Below, piece by piece: positions 1 to 5,387 of a DNA stretch of 5,883 bases. This DNA comes from Actinomycetota bacterium (GTDB taxonomy: Bacteria; Actinomycetota; Actinomycetes; Streptosporangiales; Streptosporangiaceae), in the NCBI GenBank assembly GCA_003168295.1, contig PMST01000663.1, forward strand, positions 1 to 5,883, written 5' to 3'. The notes under the pieces are model-generated. The model did not search any database, had not been told where the DNA came from, and saw nothing but the letters and a program-made list of their open reading frames with translations. Position 1 is the first letter of the stretch; the number at the start of each line of letters is the position of its first letter. The position numbers and the translations under genes were made by a program.

Positions 1-862
1 GGTCACCGTCGGCGATCAGCGACGGGGGCGGAAGCAGGGCGGCCGGAGCATGCTCTGGGTACCGGCCGTGCAGCACCGGCTCGAGGTAGAGGCCGTTCGC
101 CGCCGCATCGGTGATCAGCCGGCCCTGCTCGAGGGCCCCGGAGTCGCCGCCGTCGAGCACCCGGACCGGATGCACGTCCAGGGTGATGCCGACCTCGGCC
201 GCGCCCAGGCTACGCAGGGCCTGAGCCGCCAGTCCGTGCCCGAGCAGCAGGTGATGGGTGGCCGCCACCGCCGCATCGGCGTCGCGCAGGCCGGGGGCGT
301 GTTCGCCGGTGCGATAGCCGTTGTTGGACACGACCTGCGGCTCGTTCAGGGTGATCCAGCGCGTGACCCGGTCGCCGAGAGCCTCCGCGGTCAGCGCGGC
401 GTACTCCGCGAACCGCTCGGCCGTGCTGCGCACCGCCCAGCCGCCCTCGTCCTGGAGTTCGGCGGGCAGGTCCCAGTGGTAAAGCGTGGCGGTGGCCGCG
501 ATTCCGTTCTCGGCGAGCTCGTCGAGCAGCCTGCGGTAGTAGTCCAGGCCCCGGGAGTTCGCGGGGCCGCGGCCGCCAGGCTGGACCCGCGGCCAGGAGA
601 TCGAGAACCGGTAGGAGGTCAGTCCGAGCGAAGCCATCAGCGCGACGTCCTCGCGGTAACGGTGGTAGGAGTCGCAGGCGATATCGCCAGTGTCGCCGCC
701 GCGAACCTTGCCCGGCGTGTGGCTGTAGGTGTCCCAGACCGAAGGGCCCTTGCCGTCGCTGCTCGCTGCTCCCTCGATCTGGTACGCGGCGGTCGATGCT
801 CCCCAGATGAACCCTTCAGGGAAGTCGAGGGCGCCGTCAGCATCTGTTGCCGGTCCCGTCAT
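1..862 (-). CDS. GH1 family glycoside hydrolase (beta-glucosidase type), C-terminus outside window
   Basis: Glycoside hydrolase family 1 enzyme, expected to remove terminal beta-linked glucose or a related sugar from imported oligosaccharides or aryl glycosides by the retaining mechanism. Translating the minus strand from the ATG at 862-860 gives 287 residues before the left edge; the family is usually about 450 long, so roughly the last third is missing. Visible motifs: the N-terminal signature [14 protein letters not shown] (18-31; Q28 and E30 conserved, Q28 binding the sugar), FSISWPR (86-92), LYHWDLP (127-133; H129) and TLNEP (171-175), where E174 is the acid/base residue. The nucleophile glutamate of the (I/V)TENG motif would lie beyond the edge. 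There is no signal peptide, so the enzyme is cytoplasmic. AAGGAGAGG lies just before the start. It is divergent from the LacI gene, with two operators in its promoter. Substrate (gluco-, galacto-, other) cannot be decided. The family call is very secure. Confidence 0.96.
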   Translation of the reverse strand, partial: MTGPATDADGALDFPEGFIWGASTAAYQIEGAASSDGKGPSVWDTYSHTPGKVRGGDTGDIACDSYHRYREDVALMASLGLTSYRFSISWPRVQPGGRGPANSRGLDYYRRLLDELAENGIAATATLYHWDLPAELQDEGGWAVRSTAERFAEYAALTAEALGDRVTRWITLNEPQVVSNNGYRTGEHAPGLRDADAAVAATHHLLLGHGLAAQALRSLGAAEVGITLDVHPVRVLDGGDSGALEQGRLITDAAANGLYLEPVLHGRYPEHAPAALLPPPSLIADGD

Positions 863-926
863 CAGCCTCTCCTTTTTCACGGTTTCGGTGTGGTTACGGA
901 CCTTGACGGCCCTTGTGCTGAGGGTT

Positions 927-955
927 AGTGTAAGCGCTTAGATTTCACTTGTAAA
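927..955 (-). promoter_or_regulatory. Predicted sigma-70-like promoter of the GH1 gene
   Basis: Read on the minus strand, TTTACA (955-950, five of six matches to TTGACA) is followed after exactly 17 bases by TACACT (932-927, four of six matches to TATAAT). Transcription would start near 920, giving a leader of about 60 bases before the ATG at 862. Both hexamers lie within the LacI-type operators, which fits a repressor-blocked promoter. This is a prediction from hexamers and spacing only. Confidence 0.6.
929..942. promoter_or_regulatory. LacI/GalR-type operator O1, in the spacer and -10 of the GH1 promoter
   Basis: TGTAAGCGCTTAGA contains the perfect 10-base palindrome TAAGCGCTTA (931-940). 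It departs from TGTAAnCGnTTACA at one base only, position 13, which is G instead of C. Its centre is 21 bp from that of O2, about two helical turns, so both sites face the same side of the DNA. It overlaps part of the predicted -10 and the spacer of the leftward promoter. Confidence 0.78.
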
Positions 956-963
956 CGCTTACA
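950..963. promoter_or_regulatory. LacI/GalR-type operator O2, covering the GH1 promoter -35
   Basis: TGTAAACGCTTACA is a 14-base near-perfect palindrome with one mismatched pair next to the central CG. It fits the GalR/cre-like pattern TGTAAnCGnTTACA at every fixed position. The LacI-family protein encoded 102 bases away has the recognition-helix sequence STATVSR, of the type found in regulators that bind CG-centred sites of this kind. The site covers the -35 hexamer of the predicted glycosidase promoter. The link to this particular repressor is inferred from position. Confidence 0.8.
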
Positions 964-990
964 TAACTTGTTTATGTCGCACGGATGTCC

Positions 991-1032
991 AGCTTGTAGA
1001 CCTGGTACCTCGGCTCGTAGGCCTGGTATCTG
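991..1032 (+). repeat. 21-bp imperfect tandem direct repeat (two units)
   Basis: Unit 1 (991-1011) and unit 2 (1012-1032) are adjacent and match at 16 of 21 bases. Their common core is GTAG-R-CCTGGTA-Y-CT (996-1010 and 1017-1031, 13 of 15 identical). Four of the five differences are transitions. The units lie between the operators and the ribosome binding site of the leader frame. Function is unknown: a binding site for a second regulator or a simple duplication are both possible. Confidence 0.6.
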
Positions 1033-1039
1033 AAGGAAA
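1032..1039 (+). promoter_or_regulatory. Ribosome binding site of the leader frame, not correctly spaced for the LacI start
   Basis: GAAGGAAA is the only convincing Shine-Dalgarno before the repressor gene. It is 7 bases (AGGA to ATG) from the ATG at 1045 but about 27 bases from the GTG at 1065. It therefore appears to serve the 8-codon leader frame, with the repressor presumably reached by coupling. Confidence 0.55.
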
Positions 1040-1044
1040 CACCA

Positions 1045-1071
1045 ATGCCGCTGATCGGTAAATCGTGGTAA
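1045..1071 (+). CDS. Putative 8-codon leader peptide (MPLIGKSW) overlapping the LacI start
   Basis: ATG at 1045 opens an 8-codon frame reading MPLIGKSW and ending at TAA (1069-1071). A well-placed GAAGGAAA lies upstream. The stop codon lies inside the first codons of the LacI gene (GTG at 1065), an arrangement typical of translational coupling by terminating ribosomes. I see no hairpin or codon run that would suggest classical attenuation. The alternative is that ATG 1045 is the true repressor start and one base has been lost, by mutation or sequencing error. One extra base before 1065 would join the two frames as MPLIGK-x-VVTLYDVA. The sequence alone cannot decide between these. Confidence 0.4.
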   Translation: MPLIGKSW

Positions 1072-2228
1072 CTCTCTACGACGTCGCCCGCCTGGCCGAC
1101 GTCTCCACCGCGACCGTCTCGCGGGTGCTGCACGGCCAGGACCGGGTGCGCGAGGCCACCAGGATCCGGGTGCAGCAGGCCATTGAGGAACTCGGCTACG
1201 TGCCCGACGGTGCCGCCCAGAGCCTATCCCGCCGGCGTAAGGACGTCATCGGCCTGGTGTGCGTGGAGCGCCCGGCGCAGCAGTACGACATCGAGAACAT
1301 GAACCTGCTGTTCTATGACGAGGTGCTGCGCGGCGTCGAAGCGCGGATCCGCGATCACGAATGGTCGCTGCTGATCACCTTCCTGCAGGGCGCCAACGAT
1401 CCCGGCTTCCCCCGCCTGGAGTCGTTCACCGGCAAGGCGGACGGGATCTTGATCGGCGAGGGTATCGTTCCCTCCCCCTTCATCGAGCGGCTCGCCGCGC
1501 GCGTTCCGGTGGTGATCTTCGCGGGCACCCCGGACGAGAACGCCGCCGACGTGGTGACGGCGGACAACCTGTCCGGCTCGGCCGCCGTGGTCACCCACCT
1601 CATCCGCGATCACGGCAGGAGGCGGCTGTTCTGGGTGCACGGGCCCGCGGATTCGCCCGACTCCCGCGAGCGGCGGCTCGGCCTGGACCACGTGCTGCGA
1701 GCCAACCCGCAATGCGAGCTTGTCGGTTACTACCAGGGCTACTACAGCGTGCAAAGCGGCGAGGAAGCGGGCGAGGCGCTGCTGGCCCTGCCCAGGGAGA
1801 ACTTTCCCGATGCGGTCGTCTCCGCCAACGACCAGATGGCCATCGGGGTGCTCAAGGCGCTGGCCCGGGCCGACGTCCGGGTGCCGCAGGACGTGGCCGT
1901 GGTCGGCTTCGACGACATCTTCCCCGGCAGCTTGTGTGACCCGCCGCTCACCACGGTTCACCAGCCGATGCGCATGCTGGGCGAGCGGGCCTGCGCCCGG
2001 CTGCTCGATCGGATCGCCAACCCGGCGATGCCTCCCGCGGTCGAACTGCTGCCCACCGAGCTCGTGCTGAGGTCAAGCTGCGGCTGCCCGCCCGGGACCG
2101 TCATCCGCACGCCTGTGCCGCCGCTCAACTTGCCGCGCCCGGATCCGGCCGCCCCGACGTCCCTGCTGATCCTCCCGCCCGGTCTCAAGCCAGCCCGCCG
2201 GCGTGCCCGGCAAGCAGCGAAGGCATAG
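1065..2228 (+). CDS. LacI/GalR-family transcriptional repressor
   Basis: DNA-binding, sugar-responsive repressor of 387 residues. The N-terminal LacI helix-turn-helix is clear: TLYDVARLADVSTATVSRVL (3-22), recognition helix about 14-22, then the hinge GYVPDGAAQSLSRRR (44-58). The type-I periplasmic-binding-like effector domain runs from about 61 to 337, with VVSANDQMAIGVLKAL (251-266), DVAVVGFDDI (276-285) and PPLTTVHQP (293-301). The GTG at 1065 is chosen because a TAA in the same frame (1059-1061) lies just upstream and any later start would remove the helix-turn-helix; it has no good Shine-Dalgarno of its own. Family members are usually 330-345 residues, so the last 45 or so, rich in proline and ending in a basic ARRRARQAAKA-like tail, are an extension. 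It probably controls the divergent GH1 gene and its own operon through O1 and O2. The ligand, likely a beta-glycoside, is inferred from context. Confidence 0.96.
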   Translation: MVTLYDVARLADVSTATVSRVLHGQDRVREATRIRVQQAIEELGYVPDGAAQSLSRRRKDVIGLVCVERPAQQYDIENMNLLFYDEVLRGVEARIRDHEWSLLITFLQGANDPGFPRLESFTGKADGILIGEGIVPSPFIERLAARVPVVIFAGTPDENAADVVTADNLSGSAAVVTHLIRDHGRRRLFWVHGPADSPDSRERRLGLDHVLRANPQCELVGYYQGYYSVQSGEEAGEALLALPRENFPDAVVSANDQMAIGVLKALARADVRVPQDVAVVGFDDIFPGSLCDPPLTTVHQPMRMLGERACARLLDRIANPAMPPAVELLPTELVLRSSCGCPPGTVIRTPVPPLNLPRPDPAAPTSLLILPPGLKPARRRARQAAKA

Positions 2229-2231
2229 GAG
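2226..2231 (+). promoter_or_regulatory. Ribosome binding site overlapping the LacI stop codon
   Basis: TAGGAG combines the repressor's TAG stop (2226-2228) with the AGGAG Shine-Dalgarno of the first permease, 5 bases before its ATG at 2237. This ties translation of the transporter to that of its regulator and supports cotranscription. Confidence 0.75.
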
Positions 2232-2236
2232 CCGCC

Positions 2237-3220
2237 ATGTCCTTTATCGTCCGCCGCCTGGTGTTCTACATCGTGGCCGCCTGGGTGGCGCTTACCGTGA
2301 ACTTCTTCATCCCTCGCGCGATGCCCGGCAACGCGGTCCAGGCCATCATGGCGAAGTTCCCCAGCCTGCAGCCGTCGGCCTACAAGGCCCTGGAGGCGTT
2401 GCTCGGGGTGGGGCACCCTGGCTCGATCTGGAGTCAGTACGGGTCGTACCTGGATGACGTCTTCCACCTCAACTTCGGTACCGACGTCACGCAGTATCCC
2501 GCCCCGGTGTCCACGCTGCTCGCCGAGACCATCCCGTGGACCCTCATCCTGGTCGGATCGGCGACGGTCATCGCCTTCGTCGTCGGTACCGCGCTTGGCA
2601 TCGTGGCCGGCTGGCGGCACGGCGGCAGGCTAGACCGGGTGCTGCCGGGCCTGATGTTCCTGCAGGCGATCCCCTACTTCTTCTTCGCGCTGATCCTGCT
2701 CGAGCTGTTCGCCGCCAAGCTGCACGTGTTCCCGCTCGGTCAGGGGTACGCGGAGGGCCTGGTGCCGGGATGGCACGCGGACTTCATCGGCAGCGCCATT
2801 TACCACTCCCTGCTCCCGGCCCTGACCATCGTGCTCACCTCGATCGCCGGCTGGATGCTGCAGATGCGCAACGTCATGATCACCACGGTCGGCGAGGACT
2901 ACGTGATCGCGGCCCAGGCCAAAGGCCTGCACAACCGCAGGGTCATCTTCACCTACGCGGCGCGCAACGCGATCCTGCCCCAGCTGCAGGGGTTCGGCCT
3001 GGCGCTCGCCTTCGTCGTCTCCGGCGCCCTGATCATGGAGATCGTCTTCTCCTACCCGGGCATCGGCGAGCTGCTGCTCACCGCGGTCACCTCGAGTGAC
3101 TACCCGCTGATGCAGGCGATCTTCCTGGTCATCACCTTCGCCGTACTGCTCGCCAACATGATCGTCGACGTGATCATCGTGCTGTCCGATCCTCGGGCGC
3201 GAGCTAGGGAGGCCACCTAA
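2237..3220 (+). CDS. ABC transporter permease, DppB/OppB family
   Basis: First transmembrane subunit of a peptide/oligosaccharide-class (Dpp/Opp) ABC importer; it forms half of the membrane channel. At 327 residues it has the normal family length. The order is typical: N-terminal helix (about 8-26), a periplasmic domain (27-95) with FGTD (80-83) and YPAPVSTLL (87-95), then five more helices (about 98-125, 134-159, 187-208, 250-271 and 291-316). The cytoplasmic EAA-like loop (219-248: GEDYVIAAQAKGL then NAILPQ) contacts the ATPases. The YPAPV segment and the GWMLQMRNVM-GEDYV stretch resemble, from memory, Opp-class permeases linked to oligosaccharide uptake more than E. coli DppB; this is only a hint. 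The gene starts 8 bases after the LacI stop and ends in TAATG, sharing one base with the next gene. The family is certain; a sugar substrate is inferred from the GH1 and LacI neighbours. Confidence 0.95.
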   Translation: MSFIVRRLVFYIVAAWVALTVNFFIPRAMPGNAVQAIMAKFPSLQPSAYKALEALLGVGHPGSIWSQYGSYLDDVFHLNFGTDVTQYPAPVSTLLAETIPWTLILVGSATVIAFVVGTALGIVAGWRHGGRLDRVLPGLMFLQAIPYFFFALILLELFAAKLHVFPLGQGYAEGLVPGWHADFIGSAIYHSLLPALTIVLTSIAGWMLQMRNVMITTVGEDYVIAAQAKGLHNRRVIFTYAARNAILPQLQGFGLALAFVVSGALIMEIVFSYPGIGELLLTAVTSSDYPLMQAIFLVITFAVLLANMIVDVIIVLSDPRARAREAT

Positions 3221-4275
3221 TGACCGCCGTCCTGCCCCTGTCCGCCGACGCCGCCGCGCTGCCCATCCAAGACGTCCAGCCCGGCCGGTGGCGGCGGATG
3301 CCGCCCAAGGCCAAGGCCGGCGCTGTCCTGCTCGGCGTGTTCGTGCTCGCCGCCATCATCGGTCCCCTGGTTGCGCCGTACGACCCCTCGTACCAGAATC
3401 CCTTGCCCGCCCTGTCGCTGCACGCGCCGTACGGCGCGCACCTGCTCGGTACCACCCAGAGCGGGCAGGACGTTCTGTCCCAGCTGCTGATGGGGATCCG
3501 GCTCACCCTGGAGCTCGGGTTCATCGTCGGGGTGATAGCCACGGTGCTCGCGGTGATCGTCGGAGTGACCTCCGCTTTCCTCGGCGGGGTGTGGGACGAG
3601 CTGCTGTCGCTGGTCTCCAACGTGTTCCTGGTCATCCCGGCCCTGCCGCTGCTCATCGTGCTGCTCGGCTCCCTGCAGACCAAGGGACAGACCGCGACCA
3701 TCGTGGTGCTCAGCGTGCTCGGCTGGCCGTGGGGGGCCCGGGTGATCCGCGCGCAGACCCTGGCCATCCGCAATCGCGACTTCATCGCGTGCGCGCGGGA
3801 GACCGGGGAGAGGACCTGGCGGATTATTGCCTTCGAGATCGTGCCGAACGAGGTGAGCCTGATCGCGGCGAGCTTCGTGAATACCGTCTTGTACGCGATC
3901 GGCGCGTCGGTCGCCCTGGCGTTCATCGGCGTCGCCAACCTGAACGCCTGGAGCCTGGGCACGATGCAGTACTGGGCGGAGAGCCAGCAGGCGCTTGAGC
4001 TCGGGGCCTGGTGGTGGTTCGTGCCGCCGGGCCTGGCCGTGGCCCTCATCGGGACCGGCCTGGTGCTGCTGAACACCGGGATCGACGAGCTCGGCAACCC
4101 GCGCCTGCGCGACGCGACCAGCGCCAGCCGGATCGCCGGGCACTGGCTCCCTCCCGCCGACCCGACGCCGGTGCTGGCCGAAGTGTCGGAGCACCGCGGC
4201 AAGCTGGCCGGGTTCCTGCACTCTTTCTCCCGCAGTTCCATGCTCGACGAGACCGAGAGGGCCGGGCACCGATGA
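3220..4275 (+). CDS. ABC transporter permease, DppC/OppC family
   Basis: Second channel subunit, partner of the preceding permease. It has 351 residues. A cytoplasmic N-terminus (1-32) leads to helix 1 (33-53) and the OppC signature HLLGTTQSGQDVLSQLLMG (74-92, where classical members read HxLGTDxxGRDVLSR). The core helices follow (about 98-122, 131-151, 156-176, 212-237 and 264-287), with the EAA-like ATPase-contact loop DFIACARETGERTW to IVPN (187-210). The usual family end, NPRLR, falls at 293-297. About 54 residues continue beyond it as a soluble tail, longer than in most relatives I know, and the next gene's ribosome binding site and start lie within the tail's coding sequence. The ATG at 3220 is preceded by AGGGAGG with 7-base spacing and shares a base with the previous stop. 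The gene ends in an ATGA overlap. Confidence 0.95.
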   Translation: MTAVLPLSADAAALPIQDVQPGRWRRMPPKAKAGAVLLGVFVLAAIIGPLVAPYDPSYQNPLPALSLHAPYGAHLLGTTQSGQDVLSQLLMGIRLTLELGFIVGVIATVLAVIVGVTSAFLGGVWDELLSLVSNVFLVIPALPLLIVLLGSLQTKGQTATIVVLSVLGWPWGARVIRAQTLAIRNRDFIACARETGERTWRIIAFEIVPNEVSLIAASFVNTVLYAIGASVALAFIGVANLNAWSLGTMQYWAESQQALELGAWWWFVPPGLAVALIGTGLVLLNTGIDELGNPRLRDATSASRIAGHWLPPADPTPVLAEVSEHRGKLAGFLHSFSRSSMLDETERAGHR

Positions 4276-5387
4276 GCACGTATCCAGACCAGGCCGCGAC
4301 CACCGCCTCCCCCGTCATAGTCCCGGGCGCCGTCCCCCCGGACACGGTGCTCGAGATCCGGGACCTGTCGGTCGTCTACCGGACGTCGGGCGGTGACGTC
4401 CGGGCCGTGGACCGGGTGAACCTGGACCTGGCGGCCGGGGAGGTCATCGGGCTCGCGGGCGAGAGCGGCTCAGGTAAATCCACGCTGGTCTACGGCGCCT
4501 CGCGGCTGCTGCGGGCCCCGGCCCTGATCACCAGCGGGAGCGTCCGGTACTCCGGCCGCCGGGTGACCGAGCCGGTCGATGTGCTCACGATGAAGCCCGA
4601 CGAACTGCGGCGGCTGCGCTGGCGCGAGATCGCGATCGTCTTCCAGAGCGCGATGAACGCGCTGAACCCGGTGCTCAACGTCCGCGACCAGATGACCGAC
4701 GTCATGCACGCTCACCTGCGGATTTCCCGGGACGAAGCGCGGGAGAAGGCGGCGGCGCTGCTGGACCTGGTGGGCATCCCGCGCTCACGCCTGCGCAGCT
4801 ATCCCCATGAGCTGTCCGGCGGCATGCGCCAGCGGGTGATGATCGCGATGGCGCTGGCCATCGAGCCCGAGATCGTCATCATGGACGAGCCGACCACCGC
4901 GCTCGACGTCGTGGTGCAGCGCGACATCCTGGCCCAGATCGTGGAGCTCAAGGAACGCCTGAGCTTCTCGATCCTGTTCATCACCCACGACCTGTCCCTG
5001 CTGCTCGAGCTGGCCGACCGGATCGCGGTGATGTACGCCGGGCAGCTGCTGGAGATCGGCACGGCCGAGGAAATCCACCACGAGCCGTCGCACCCCTACA
5101 CCAGGGGACTGCTCAACTCGTTCCCCTCGCTGCACGGCCCGCGCCGTGAGCTGGCCGGTATCCCCGGCTCTCCCCCGGACCTGCGGAACCCGCCGCCCGG
5201 CTGCCCGTTCCTGCCACGCTGCGGCTTCGGCACCGCGGCCTGCCGCGAGGTCGACATGCACCTGCTGTCCGTGGCCACCTCCAAGAATCCTGCTCACGTG
5301 ACGGCCTGCCCGTTCGTGCTGCCGGAGACACCGGCACCGCCGAAGCCGCAGGCACAGCCGGAAACCGTCGGGGAGCTGGGAGCATGA
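4272..5387 (+). CDS. ABC transporter ATP-binding protein, DppD/OppD family
   Basis: ATPase subunit that, paired with the next gene's product, powers the importer at the inner face of the membrane. The 371 residues carry all catalytic motifs: Walker A GESGSGKST (63-71), Q-loop Q125 in VFQSAMNALNPV, ABC signature LSGGMRQRV (181-189), Walker B IVIMDE (201-206, catalytic E206), D-loop ALD (210-212) and switch H239. The C-terminal oligopeptide-transporter domain begins at HPYTRGLL (274-281) and contains C311, C317, C324 and C346; in DppD-type ATPases equivalent cysteines bind a [4Fe-4S] cluster. The Q-loop lacks the E/DPMTSLNP form of E. coli DppD and OppD. The frame is open upstream to 4011, but ATG 4272 is chosen because it overlaps the previous stop as ATGA, has GAGAGG upstream, and gives a normal length. 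Confidence 0.95.
   Translation: MSTYPDQAATTASPVIVPGAVPPDTVLEIRDLSVVYRTSGGDVRAVDRVNLDLAAGEVIGLAGESGSGKSTLVYGASRLLRAPALITSGSVRYSGRRVTEPVDVLTMKPDELRRLRWREIAIVFQSAMNALNPVLNVRDQMTDVMHAHLRISRDEAREKAAALLDLVGIPRSRLRSYPHELSGGMRQRVMIAMALAIEPEIVIMDEPTTALDVVVQRDILAQIVELKERLSFSILFITHDLSLLLELADRIAVMYAGQLLEIGTAEEIHHEPSHPYTRGLLNSFPSLHGPRRELAGIPGSPPDLRNPPPGCPFLPRCGFGTAACREVDMHLLSVATSKNPAHVTACPFVLPETPAPPKPQAQPETVGELGA

Larger units (their letters stand above)
863..1064. promoter_or_regulatory. Divergent control region between the GH1 gene and the LacI-led operon
   Basis: This 202-base non-coding stretch is visibly more A/T-rich around 925-980 than the flanking genes. From left to right it holds the GH1 ribosome binding site and leader, the operator pair, an A/T-rich patch, a 21-bp tandem repeat and the ribosome binding site of a short leader frame. 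A rightward promoter must also be here. The best match I see is TTAGAT (938-943), 18 bases, then CATAAC (962-967), but it is weak. If real, it would also overlap both operators and allow autoregulation of the repressor operon. Confidence 0.75.

Noticed and set aside
910..924. Small inverted repeat CCCT-7-AGGG near the predicted GH1 transcript start
   Set aside because: The stem is only 4 bp, too short to support a terminator or a riboswitch-like structure.
50..928. Long open frame on the plus strand over the left end (292 codons)
   Set aside because: It is antisense to the clearly recognisable GH1 gene, has no family resemblance, and is the expected by-product of high GC content. It also runs through the promoter and operators.
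2286..2295. Half-site-like CGCTTAC inside the first permease gene, considered as a third operator
   Set aside because: The other half of the palindrome is absent, and the bases encode part of the first transmembrane helix.
3204..4269. Two long minus-strand open frames of about 345-350 codons opposite the DppC-type permease
   Set aside because: Their translations are rich in Arg, Gly, His and Pro without domains or hydrophobic pattern, and the plus strand encodes an unmistakable permease. They are mirror frames of high-GC coding DNA.
4011..4271. Upstream extension of the DppD-type ATPase frame to a start at 4011
   Set aside because: The extra 87 residues are low-complexity Arg/Pro/Ala sequence from the wrong frame of the permease gene. 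ATG 4272 has the ATGA overlap, a ribosome binding site and gives the normal protein length.
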